Below, piece by piece: positions 25,477 to 34,002 of a stretch of DNA of 64,000 bases. Within the stretch, counting starts at the first letter, position 1. Each line of letters opens with the position of its first letter. The position numbers and the translations under genes are program-made. Source of the stretch: M3007 sp046329435. Its GTDB lineage: Bacteria; Bacteroidota; Bacteroidia; Chitinophagales; Saprospiraceae. The notes under the pieces are model-generated. The model did not search any database and was not told where the DNA came from. It saw only the letters and a list, made by a program, of their open reading frames with translations. The stretch is from positions 620,001-684,000 of the forward strand of contig JAXLUR010000002.1 of NCBI GenBank assembly GCA_046329435.1, in the 5' to 3' direction.

Positions 25477-27936
25477 ATGAAGCATTTTATCTCCTTTTTC
25501 GCTTTTTTCTCGATTTGCCTGTTGCAGGCAGGCGCACAAAACACCGGCACACTTACCGGTTCGGTGAAAGACAAACTCACCCAGGAAGCCCTTATCGGCG
25601 TCACCATCCGGATCGACGACGCCAATCTGGGCGGACAGACGGACATGGAAGGCAACTTTCGCATTGCGGGCATTCGGCCGGGCTCGTACAACATCGAAGC
25701 GAGCTACCTGGGCTATGCTCCCCAAACCAGGTACAACGTGGTGATCACCACCGGCAACGCCAACCAGCTGAATTTTGAACTGGAACCCGACAGCAAAACC
25801 CTCGGCGAGGTAGTGGTGGCCGAAAACCGCTCGGTGCGCATTGCCACGGTGGAAACTCCCTTGTCGATACAAAACCTCTCGGTGGAAGAGATCAAAAGCA
25901 ATCCTGGCGGCAATTTCGATATCAGCCGGGTCGTGCAGGCGCTGCCCGGCGTGGGCGGCGTAGCCGGCACGGGCGCCGGCTTCCGCAACGACCTCATCAT
26001 CCGGGGCGGTGGACCCAGCGAAAACGTCTTTTACCTCGACGGAGTGGAAATCCCGGTCATCAACCACTTCACGACCCAGGGCGCGGCCGGCGGCCCGACC
26101 GGCATGCTCAACGTGTCGTTTATCGAAGACGCCACCCTGGCCAGCAGCGCCTTCAACGCCCGCTACGACAATACGCTGTCGTCGGTGCTGCAGTTTCGTC
26201 AGCGCGACGGCAACCCCGAGCGCTTGCAGGGCAACGTCCGCGTCGGCGCCTCCGAAACGGCTTTCACGCTCGATGGTCCGCTTGGCAAAAAGAACGGCAA
26301 AACCACCTTCCTCGCCTCGGCCCGCCGCTCCTACCTGCAACTGTTGTTCGAAGCCATCGGCCTGCCCATCCGCCCCGATTACTGGGATTTTCAATACAAG
26401 CTGACGCACAAGATCGACGCCAAAACCACCCTGACCGCGCTCGGCGTGGGCGCCATCGACGAGTTTTACTTCGAAGCGCCCAAAGAAACCACGCCGGAAA
26501 ACCTGTACATCCTGAGCTCGGTGCCCGGCGTCAATCAGTGGAACTACACCCAGGGCTTCGCGCTCAAACGCCTGATCGACAACGGTTTCTGGAACCTTAC
26601 CCTGAGCCGCAACATGCTCGACAACCGCCTCGACCAGTTTACCGACAATACCGACGGCCGGCAACGCGACGAATCGAAACGTGTGCTCGGCATTCAGAGT
26701 CAGGAGATCGAAAACAAGCTGCGCTTCGACCTCAACCGCTACGCCGGCGCCTGGAAATACAGCGTGGGCGCCATGGCGCAATACGTCAAATACAACAACG
26801 ACGCCTTCACCCGCCTGCGAGCGGAAGTGCGCGACACCGCTGGCAACCTGATACAGCCGGCCGTGGTGAACCGCTTCAGCACGGCGATCGATTTTTTCAA
26901 ATTCGGCTTGTTCGGACAGGTCAACCGCACCTTTTTCGGCGAACGGCTGGGTATCTCGGCGGGCGTCCGCGCCGACGGCAATACGTTTACCGACGACGGC
27001 GCCAACCTCCTGCAAACCATCAGTCCGCGCCTCAGCCTCAGCTACGCCTTTGCGCCCGACTGGAAGGCCAATGCCTCGGTGGGCCGCTACTACAAAACGC
27101 CGCTGTACACCGTGCTCGGCTTCCGCGACGAATCGGGCAGCCTCGTCAACCGCGACCAGCCCTACCTGCGCAGCGACCACTACGTGGCCGGCCTCGAATA
27201 CGTGCCCACCCCCGTGCTGCGCTTCACCCTCGAAGGTTTTTACAAGCGCTACGCCGACTACCCCGTGAGCGCTTTCAACGGTATTTCACTGGCCAACCAG
27301 GGCGGCGGCTTCGGCATCCTGGGCAACGAGCGGGTGCTGGCCACCGGCAACGGCGAAGCCTACGGGCTGGAACTGTTCGCACAGCAAAAACTCAAAAACA
27401 ACCTGTATTTCACGGGTTCCTACACCCTTTTCTGGTCCAGATTCAGCAATGCCGACGGCCAACTGGTCGCTTCGGCCTGGGACAACCGCCACCTGCTCTC
27501 GCTGCTGGCCGGCTACAAGTTTCGCGGCAACTGGGAACTGGGGTTGAAATACCGCTTCCAGGGCGGCGTGCCCTACACTCCGCTCGATCTGGAAGCCAGC
27601 CGCCTCAACTACGCCACCCTCGGTACCGGCGTACCCGACAACAGCCGGCTCAACGCTGAGCGACTGGGCAATTTCAGCCAGATGGACATCCGCCTCGATA
27701 AAAAATGGAACTTCCGAAGGGCCACGCTCGACGTGTTTATCGATATCCAGAACCTGCTGAACACCGTCAATCCTGCGCCGCCGAACTACACCTTCCAGCG
27801 CACGCCCGACGGCACGGCTTTCGTCACCACCGACGGCCAGCCGCTCCGCGCCGACGGCGGCAATGCCATCCCCCTGCTGCTGGAAAATACGGAGGGGTCG
27901 CTGCTGCCGAGTGTGGGGATTGTGGTGGAGTTTTGA
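25477..27936 (+). CDS. TonB-dependent receptor with carboxypeptidase regulatory-like domain
   Basis: An 819-residue outer membrane receptor. It has a signal peptide (1-20, ending QAGA), a regulatory-like domain (about 22-110; TLTGSVKDKLTQEALIGVTI), a plug (about 120-240; GAGFRNDLIIRGGGPSENVF, LDGVEIP) and a beta-barrel ending SVGIVVEF with terminal Phe. The ligand is unknown. No SusD-like partner follows, so it is not a typical SusCD pair. It is divergent from the MarR gene. The opposite strand of this gene is also open for over 1.8 kb, an effect of GC-rich codon use. Confidence 0.9.
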   Translation: MKHFISFFAFFSICLLQAGAQNTGTLTGSVKDKLTQEALIGVTIRIDDANLGGQTDMEGNFRIAGIRPGSYNIEASYLGYAPQTRYNVVITTGNANQLNFELEPDSKTLGEVVVAENRSVRIATVETPLSIQNLSVEEIKSNPGGNFDISRVVQALPGVGGVAGTGAGFRNDLIIRGGGPSENVFYLDGVEIPVINHFTTQGAAGGPTGMLNVSFIEDATLASSAFNARYDNTLSSVLQFRQRDGNPERLQGNVRVGASETAFTLDGPLGKKNGKTTFLASARRSYLQLLFEAIGLPIRPDYWDFQYKLTHKIDAKTTLTALGVGAIDEFYFEAPKETTPENLYILSSVPGVNQWNYTQGFALKRLIDNGFWNLTLSRNMLDNRLDQFTDNTDGRQRDESKRVLGIQSQEIENKLRFDLNRYAGAWKYSVGAMAQYVKYNNDAFTRLRAEVRDTAGNLIQPAVVNRFSTAIDFFKFGLFGQVNRTFFGERLGISAGVRADGNTFTDDGANLLQTISPRLSLSYAFAPDWKANASVGRYYKTPLYTVLGFRDESGSLVNRDQPYLRSDHYVAGLEYVPTPVLRFTLEGFYKRYADYPVSAFNGISLANQGGGFGILGNERVLATGNGEAYGLELFAQQKLKNNLYFTGSYTLFWSRFSNADGQLVASAWDNRHLLSLLAGYKFRGNWELGLKYRFQGGVPYTPLDLEASRLNYATLGTGVPDNSRLNAERLGNFSQMDIRLDKKWNFRRATLDVFIDIQNLLNTVNPAPPNYTFQRTPDGTAFVTTDGQPLRADGGNAIPLLLENTEGSLLPSVGIVVEF

Positions 27937-27976
27937 GGAGCCCCGGAAAAAATTTGTATGAATGTGGAGAAGGGTA

Positions 27977-28022
27977 GGGGGTATTCCAAATTGTACCTGA
28001 GCGACAAATTTGGAATGCCCCC
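27977..28022. repeat. Long inverted repeat at the edge of the AT-rich island
   Basis: A 16-bp stem (GGGGGTATTCCAAATT, 27977-27992, pairing with 28007-28022 with one G-T wobble) encloses a 14-base loop. It lies between the ends of the convergent TonB receptor and GIY-YIG genes, exactly where base composition changes. There is no T-run on either side, so it is not a standard terminator. Confidence 0.6.
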
Positions 28023-28024
28023 AT

Positions 28025-28333
28025 TCAATCATCTTTATTACCCCTCGGGTTACGGCCGTTCTCTTCTTTGTATTTCAGGATGTATTGCTTTTCAATTTGC
28101 TTCGCTTCTTTTCTGCCTGGAATGCCTAGTAAAAGTACGCGAGCAAAAAAGCGTAGCCATTTAACTCCGAGGTTTAGATAATCAACCTGGGTTCTCATCC
28201 TGTTGGAGTATCCATCTTCATCAATTGGATCATGGCTGATTCCATATTTGAAAACATCATCATCTTCCGAGTCTCTGATCTCATATAAATGATGAGGTTT
28301 GTTGTTTTTATTTGAGTTTCCGTGTTCTGGCAT
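28025..28333 (-). CDS. GIY-YIG nuclease-like protein, probable toxin cassette
   Basis: A 102-residue protein that resembles the GIY-YIG nuclease tips of polymorphic toxins. HHLYEIRDS and VFKYGIS form the GIY/YIG pair, RMRTQVD gives the expected Arg, GRKEAKQIEKQYILKYK the metal-binding Glu, and GRNPRGN the C-terminal Asn/Gly motif. No large delivery domain is attached: it starts with its own ATG nine bases after the DUF4240 gene. That order fits an orphan toxin tip left downstream of another cassette's immunity gene. Base composition is AT-rich relative to the chromosome. Whether it is active or expressed is not known. Confidence 0.65.
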   Translation of the reverse strand: MPEHGNSNKNNKPHHLYEIRDSEDDDVFKYGISHDPIDEDGYSNRMRTQVDYLNLGVKWLRFFARVLLLGIPGRKEAKQIEKQYILKYKEENGRNPRGNKDD

Positions 28334-28342
28334 AACTAACGG

Positions 28343-28915
28343 CTACTTCTTTTGCCAACCCAGTTTGTTACTGTAGGTCTCATAGTTATAGGCATAATAC
28401 GGCGTAAAATTTTTGCCCGTTTTTTGCTTGTACGCTTTCAGCGCGACATAAAGCAAGGGTTCAAAAGCTAGGTCGGGAGGCATAAGATGAGGGTTGGCAA
28501 GGACATTTTCATAGTACTGTTGGCCGTTTGCCACCACGGCGCACCGGGTGTACAAAAAATCATCGACAGACAGCAGGCCTTCTTCTTCCGGGTCATCTAA
28601 AAAAACTTTGGCGTGGGCATAAGTATCCAATTGCCAAAGCTTCTCGGATAAAATGTCCGAAAAGCGATAGATATGCGAAATCGGTTGTTCCGCCAGGAAG
28701 TTGATCAGCGGTTCGGCTACTCGTTCATCATCACCTTCCTTCTCCCAGTCCAGCAGAGCAATTGCCCGCCAAAAATCCGCTTCCGTGAAGGCCAAAGCGC
28801 CCTCGGTTTGCTCCTGCAACCTGATTTCGACTGCCGCGTGGGCAAAATCCCGTTTCAGGTTTTCAACAAACCCGGAGTCGAGATCATCTATGTTGATTTT
28901 CAAAACAGTTGTCAT
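28343..28915 (-). CDS. DUF4240 domain protein, possible immunity protein
   Basis: A 190-residue protein. A DUF4240-like domain spans about 40-175 (FWRAIALLDWEKEGDDERVAEP, ILSEKLWQLDTYAHAKVF, DDFLYTRCAVVANGQQYY). The fold is acidic and cytoplasmic, with no signal peptide. DUF4240 proteins occur beside polymorphic toxins and are often taken as immunity proteins. Here the gene lies upstream of the GIY-YIG ORF on the same strand, nine bases apart. A toxin it would neutralise is not visible upstream, where only decayed sequence is seen. Confidence 0.65.
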   Translation of the reverse strand: MTTVLKINIDDLDSGFVENLKRDFAHAAVEIRLQEQTEGALAFTEADFWRAIALLDWEKEGDDERVAEPLINFLAEQPISHIYRFSDILSEKLWQLDTYAHAKVFLDDPEEEGLLSVDDFLYTRCAVVANGQQYYENVLANPHLMPPDLAFEPLLYVALKAYKQKTGKNFTPYYAYNYETYSNKLGWQKK

Positions 28916-30267
28916 GTCGAAAAGCGATTAACATGGTGCGAGTACAAAAATAAGGTTTTTAGGGTAAAGGGGGCGTCTTTTTTGGGGGGAGGCATGCGGT
29001 GCTATCTGATGAATGGAGAAAAAATGGAACCGCTAGTCAACTTGCATTCGACGTGTCGTGGTTTTTTTCACGTGGGCCATGCGCAATGCAAATGGTCAAG
29101 CGACATTAGGGCGTGGGGCCTGTCGTGTATTTTCGCCACGTGATGCTGGATTTTATCCAAGACATTTCAAGGTTTAGAATTTCCGGAGGATGCTCTTTTC
29201 CTTCGGGTATTTTTAACTTCTGTTTTTACTTTTCAAAAGCGTGGATCAATCCAGTCTTGGTCAAGCGAGTAATATGATTAGATTTTTTACTTCCGACCAA
29301 GTACGCCAGACCGGAGTTGTTCGGCGTAATTTCCAGCTTCAGCCGCCAATGATGTATCTGGGGCAGCCGCTGCTGTAATTCCTTTGACCGATTTTTAAAT
29401 AGTGAACTTTGCATCCGGATGGTGTGAGATTACGGTTCGCAAATCGGGCGAAATTCAGTCGTAGATATTTTGCAATGCGCCTCTCCTATTTTTGCCTCGA
29501 TAATGACTCGTAGTTTATTTCCTTTGTTTTCTATTCATCTTTTATTTGATTCATGATCAAAATTTAAAAGGCGGACGAGCATTGGCGCTTTAAAAGCCCG
29601 ATCAAATTTATATCTCCTGACTTGACGACGAATCGGATTTTACCTTGGCCCAATGTCCTGCAAAGCCTTCTATGGCATTTGGAAATATGTATTATCAGTT
29701 TGAAAACATCTTGAAGACCATCTTTTTCTGCCAGTTTCATTGAAGCAAGCACGAATCGTGCCTGTAAGCAAAGCCTCTGCTCTTAATTTAGCCCTCCAAT
29801 CGTCAAGGATAAATTCAATGCATCTCCTGCCTTGCCATCGTGCATCGAATCTCGGCACAAATCCTGATTCTCCGAGTTTCTATTATATTAGAAATCAACT
29901 TCGACCTGAACAAAGCATGGTCATTTCGATGTCTCGTTCGGTGTCTTGGTTTTTGAAGTTTTTGGATTATTATCTCGTTTGGGTTTTTTGACTTTGAATA
30001 GTATGAAACCGACTTGGACAAATCAAATTTTAGTATTTCTTGCGACGTTTCTGGGTTAATCACAACAAGCAAGCCTCCTTAGTTGCAGGGATGAGCGGCT
30101 CAACCCATGTTTGTAACTATTGTATTCTTCTCTGTCGGAACAGGTCGGTTGCTATTAATTTTGCTATTAGTTTTTTTATAGATTTTTAATACTACTATTT
30201 ATTATTTCCGCGCTTTCTTCTTTTTCTTGTTCGATTGCGACAGTCAGTAGAAAAATAGGAAGTGGCA
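28916..30267. other. AT-rich decayed region without a convincing gene
   Basis: About 1.35 kb of low-GC sequence. Short open stretches on the minus strand (29226-29414, 29564-29752, 29670-29858, 29815-30072) overlap in different frames. They look like pieces of one or more eroded genes, but I recognise no family. CACGTG occurs twice near 29071 and 29137. No RNA gene is seen. Confidence 0.5.
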
Positions 30268-30458
30268 CTAAAACAAAGAAACAGGATGTAAATCCTGGGT
30301 TTTGAAGGTTTTGTCCAGAAAATCAAGTCGTTGGGCGAAGTCGCAACCTCTTTGCTTTTTTATCACGTATGCTGCGGTTTGCTTCGCATTAGTCAATCTC
30401 AGTAGCACGTTCAGTTCATGGGTAGTTCCGTCGTCTTCTGGGGAAAGAGCATTGATTA
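30268..30458 (-). pseudogene. Truncated unknown gene fragment abutting the IS5 remnant
   Basis: About 62 coding-like residues (NALSPEDDGTTHELNVLLRL ... LDFLDKTFKTQDLHPVSLF) end at a stop at 30268. The open frame continues backwards into sequence that belongs to the IS5 transposase end (the TGTGTCTGAAAAAT region), so the N-terminal part was probably replaced by the insertion. No family is recognised. Confidence 0.35.
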
Positions 30459-30464
30459 GGGTGT

Positions 30465-31285
30465 GTCTGAAAAATACTTGAGCAAAATACGAGCGAACGC
30501 AAAGTTGACAGCAAGGCAAGAAAGGATTCAGCTAGTTTCTCAAAACGAGTAGCAAAACGACGGCATTCTTTCAGGCGGTTTATCAAGCGCTTTCGGGATC
30601 ACATTACGTTGTTTATAAGTCAGTTCATTGAATCTATGATGTGGGCCTTTTTGGCGTCTTTTGTGGCCTTTTGGCAGTTTTCTCTGGAATCAGTGCTTTT
30701 ATACCACAACTTCGGAAGTGATAGAACAGGTTTTCCGGTGTAAAGCTTTTGTCGGCTTGGAACCGCTTCTTTGGACGACTACGGTAGCCGCTTGCAGTGG
30801 GGATCGAGACGTTTTCCAGCGCTATTGAGAGTTGGGGAGCGTCATGTCGTTAGCCCACCTGTCAGTACATCACCTAAAAGGATTACCCAAGCGGTCACAA
30901 ACCAAGTGGATTTTGCAAGTAAAACCGCCACGTGAACGACCTAAGGCTTGTTCCCCGGCTTTTTTTAGCGCCGGCTGCGGATTTGTCACACAGGCGTGTT
31001 AACGGGCGGTTGTCAGAGTCTACTTCCCACCGTCCCAAGTCAATGCAGACCGTCTTTCATTGTATATCGACATTTTGAGGTGCAATTTTCACAAGGCCTA
31101 AAATATCTTACCTGGCTCAGAAAGCCCCTTTTTTGCTATTCCAAATTTTCGATGATAAACGGTTTTCCACGACCCGAAGCGTTCTGGCAAATCGTCGCCA
31201 TGCTGCCCAAGAACAGCGTTCTTGTAAAGATCTTAAATGATGCCATTCAATATGTGTCGTGGAGAGTGCGGGGATTCTAAGCGAC
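30465..31285 (-). mobile_element. Eroded IS5-family (IS427-like) transposase remnant
   Basis: Blocks of an IS5-type transposase can be read on the minus strand in shifting frames. The N-terminal block DDLPERFGSWKTVYHRKFG lies at about 31117-31210. Next come ALGRSRGGFTCKIHLVCDRL at 30877-30960, KKRFQADKSFTPENLFYHF with GIKALIPEKTAKRP at about 30650-30780, and LKECRRFATRFEKLAESFL with ALLSTL at 30488-30585. Several stops and frameshifts separate them, so the element is dead. GGGTGTGTCTGAAAAAT at about 30460 looks like the 3' terminal repeat; the other end is lost. Confidence 0.75.
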
Positions 31286-31287
31286 CT

Positions 31288-31823
31288 TTAGGCTTTAACT
31301 ATTTGATTAACATCGTCGTTTACAGAGAATTTTATTTCGAAACAGTTCTTATAAATCTGCCCACGCCCAATTAATAAGATTATCATGCAAGTTTCGTACC
31401 TGAATTTACAATTTCCAACGAAAAATAGACACGGTGTATATATTCGAACATCTATTTTCAGAATCAGATCAGAACTTTTTTGCCTGACACACTTGTCTGA
31501 GGGTTTCGAAAAGTGAATATTTCTTTCGCGTCAATGGATTGTGCCAATAGGCTTGGCGTTTCGGCAAGAATGTCCAGTTCAAACTTTTTTCGCTTTGTGT
31601 CTTAATGCAAATCCATAAACTTTTGGTCAAAAGATGACTCAATTTGAGTTGTCCTCGTATTTTTCGAAGGCAAGATAATATTGTCAAATTTATTAGATTT
31701 TTCAAGTGAAATTGACCACAAATAGAATTTGTGGTTTTCTTTTCCTATCCAGCCTGGAATATGCTTGATAGCTAAATTTTTGGGTATTACGCAGCATATC
31801 AGAGTGAAAAAATTCTTATCCAT
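31288..31823 (-). pseudogene. Broken gene of unknown function: one stop, one frameshift
   Basis: From the ATG at 31823 a frame runs to TAA at 31604-31602, and continues in the same frame for 45 codons after that stop (DTKRKKFELDILAETPSLL...). At the A-run read from 31481-31476 the open frame moves by -1 and continues to a stop at 31288 (SSDLILKIDVRIYTPCLF ... NDDVNQIVKA). Joined, the three parts give about 177 residues with uniform AT-rich codon use. I recognise no domain. A homopolymer indel plus a nonsense mutation is the simplest reading. Confidence 0.5.
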
Positions 31824-32313
31824 TACGCCCGTCGCGCTTTCACTTTAAAGTGTCGCACGCGCCACATGACGAACGAAAATTCTTGGTTGAAGATCTTTTC
31901 CGACGGTTGCCACAGCGCATCAGGGGCGAACGATTGTACTTCCCACCCCAATCAATGGCGGCTATCCTCTCAAAATTCGACGGATATCCGCCTCAGCATA
32001 GGGTACATACCCCTAACACCAATCATTTTCAAAATACAATTATAACCCATATCCCCCAAACCACCAACCTCTGTACCCTCAAATTAATCCCTCACCACCC
32101 CCACCGATTTTCCCCACACATTCATCCCTTCCCAGCCCCCATTGGTCGTTAATTCCGGCGCGGCATACTTCCTGGCCGGCATGTTTGTCCCTGCAAAATC
32201 AAACCATGACCATACCCAGACTTGTTCGCGCGATATCTTTTCAGCGCATCACGTATTTCCTCACCCTGATCGACCTGGTCGAGCAGGAACGACACTTGTC
32301 CAAAGCCCACACC
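31824..32313. other. Intergenic stretch at the right edge of the AT-rich island
   Basis: About 490 bases without a supported gene. It contains the perfect palindrome CACTTTAAAGTG (31841-31852) just upstream of the broken gene, and a pyrimidine-rich plus-strand tract (about 32030-32140). A GTG-started frame (31850-32152) looks compositional and ends in His/Pro-rich residues. Composition returns to chromosomal values near 32150. Confidence 0.4.
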
Positions 32314-32898
32314 ATGAATAAAGCAGAAAAACAACAAAAAGCCACAGAAATCATCCGCAACCACGTCGGTTTTTCGCTGGGCGCAGCCCTGGTGCCCTTC
32401 CCCGGCGCCGACCTGCTGGCTGTAAGCGCCGTGCAACTCAACATGATGCGCCAGCTGGCCAAACTATACGATGTGAGTTTTCTGGATTCACTCGGTAAAA
32501 ATATCATCTCCGCCGTCGTAGGCGGCAGCGTGGCCCGCCTGGGCGCCAGTCTGGTGAAGGCCATCCCCGGCGTAGGCACCATCATCGGCGAACTAAGCAT
32601 GCCGGTGCTCTCTGGCGCCTCCACCTATGCGCTGGGCCGCGTGCTGGCCAACCATTTCCAGCAAGGCGGCACCCTGGCCGATCTCGACCTGAAAAGCGCC
32701 CGCCGCGAATTTGAAGACGAAATCGAAACGGGCAAACAGGTGGCGACCGAACTCAAAAACGACGCCCCGGCTCCCGAGCCCGACGCCACCGACGAAACGT
32801 TATCCAAACTCAAAAAAATGGCAGAACTCCGCGATGCCGGGGTGTTGACCGAAGAAGAGTTTCGCGAACTGAAAGCGCGCTTGCTCGCCCAAATTTGA
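32314..32898 (+). CDS. DUF697-like membrane protein with SHOCT domain
   Basis: A 194-residue protein. Residues 1-125 form a DUF697/YcjF-like hydrophobic domain (HVGFSLGAALVPFPGADLLAV, VVGGSVARLGASLVKAIPGVG). An acidic/Pro linker follows, then a C-terminal SHOCT domain (TLSKLKKMAELRDAGVLTEEEF), a short oligomerising module that ends many prokaryotic proteins. It is likely membrane-associated; the function is unknown. MNKAEKQQKATEIIRNH was chosen as start because family members begin there; TTG and ATG codons upstream (32185, 32206) are also in frame. A strong terminator follows. Confidence 0.75.
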   Translation: MNKAEKQQKATEIIRNHVGFSLGAALVPFPGADLLAVSAVQLNMMRQLAKLYDVSFLDSLGKNIISAVVGGSVARLGASLVKAIPGVGTIIGELSMPVLSGASTYALGRVLANHFQQGGTLADLDLKSARREFEDEIETGKQVATELKNDAPAPEPDATDETLSKLKKMAELRDAGVLTEEEFRELKARLLAQI

Positions 32899-32930
32899 CA
32901 GAGTAGTAATACGTTCACATAGAATGGGAA

Positions 32931-32964
32931 AGGGCCCGCCGAAAGGTGGGCCCTCGTGTTTTTC
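32931..32964 (+). terminator. Rho-independent terminator after the DUF697 gene
   Basis: A 10-bp stem AGGGCCCGCC (32931-32940) pairs with GGTGGGCCCT (32945-32954; one G-T wobble) around a GAAA tetraloop, followed by CGTGTTTTT. It isolates the DUF697 gene from the moa operon that starts 39 bases further on. Confidence 0.88.
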
Positions 32965-33002
32965 GGCCCATGCGTTCAAGTCGGTATCCGTAATTTCGCG
33001 CC

Positions 33003-33986
33003 ATGCTGTTCGACAACCACGGCCGCCCGCTGAGCTACCTGCGCCTTGCAGTGACCGACCGCTGCAACCTGCGCTGCCATTACTGCATGCCCGAGCACGG
33101 GCTCGACTGGCTTTCCCGCGAGGCCTTGCTGCGCTACGAGGAAATGCTCCGGCTGTGCCGCCTGCTGGTTCAGCTCGGCATCCGGAAAGTGCGTATCACC
33201 GGCGGCGAACCCTTCGTGCGCAAAGACCTGATGAAATTCCTATCGGCCCTGTCGCTCTTGCCCGAACTCGAAGAAATTGCCCTGACCACCAATGGCGTGG
33301 CCACCGCGCCCTTTGTCGATGACCTGAAAAAACTGGGCATCCGCTCCGTCAACCTCAGCCTGGACACCCTCGACCGCGAGCGTTTTTTTCAAATAACGCG
33401 CCGCGATGAACTGCCCCGCGTGCTCGATACCCTCGACCGCCTGCTCAACAACGGGTTTTCGGTGAAAATCAACATGGTCGTCATGGATGGCCACAACACG
33501 CAGGATATTCTCCCGATGGCCGAACTGACGCGCCATTTGCCCGTCGAACTGCGCTTTATCGAAGAAATGCCGTTCAATGGCGGCGATCATACCAGCGTAC
33601 TGCACTGGAACCACCACCGTATTCTCGATACCCTGCGCGAACGCTGGCCCGAACTCGAAGCCCTGCCCGCGTCGCCGCAGGCTACTGCCGAAAATTACCG
33701 CGTGCCCGGCCACCGCGGCGCCCTGGGCATCATTGCCGCGTGGTCGCGCACTTTTTGCGGCGCCTGCAACCGGATCAGGGTGACGCCCCAGGGAGTGCTC
33801 AAAACCTGTCTTTACGACGAGGGCGTGCTCAACTTGCGCGATCTGATGCGTCAGGGCCTGAACGACGAACAACTGCGGGATCGGCTTTTTCACGCGTTTC
33901 AAAACCGCCATAAGAACGGCTGGGACGCCGAAAAAGCCCGCCGCGACAACCCTGTACAGGAGTCTATGGCAACCATCGGCGGGTGA
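33003..33986 (+). CDS. moaA: GTP 3',8-cyclase (molybdenum cofactor biosynthesis protein A)
   Basis: A 327-residue radical SAM enzyme that starts Moco synthesis by turning GTP into 3',8-cyclo-GTP. The SAM-binding cluster is C21-x3-C25-x2-C28 (CNLRCHYC), with the GGEP motif near residue 65. The second cluster is C252-x2-C255-x13-C269 (FCGACNRIRVTPQG...C). The chain ends in ATIGG, the double-Gly tail required for activity in characterised MoaA. It is the first gene of the moaA-moeA-moaC-mobA-moaD-moaE run. Confidence 0.97.
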   Translation: MLFDNHGRPLSYLRLAVTDRCNLRCHYCMPEHGLDWLSREALLRYEEMLRLCRLLVQLGIRKVRITGGEPFVRKDLMKFLSALSLLPELEEIALTTNGVATAPFVDDLKKLGIRSVNLSLDTLDRERFFQITRRDELPRVLDTLDRLLNNGFSVKINMVVMDGHNTQDILPMAELTRHLPVELRFIEEMPFNGGDHTSVLHWNHHRILDTLRERWPELEALPASPQATAENYRVPGHRGALGIIAAWSRTFCGACNRIRVTPQGVLKTCLYDEGVLNLRDLMRQGLNDEQLRDRLFHAFQNRHKNGWDAEKARRDNPVQESMATIGG

Positions 33987-34002
33987 AAACGGTTGTACTG
34001 AC

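Noticed and set aside
25336..27180. An open frame of 614 codons on the minus strand across the second TonB receptor
   Set aside because: It is fully antisense to a receptor with clear signal peptide, plug and barrel, and its translation has no domain or leader; GC-rich third positions keep this frame open.
29060..29150. Two CACGTG sites in the AT-rich region
   Set aside because: The hexamer is short, is not flanked by a promoter, and no target gene lies nearby.
31850..32152. GTG-started frame of 100 codons at the edge of the AT-rich island
   Set aside because: The C-terminal half is a His/Pro/Thr compositional run over a pyrimidine tract; there is no homology or start signal.
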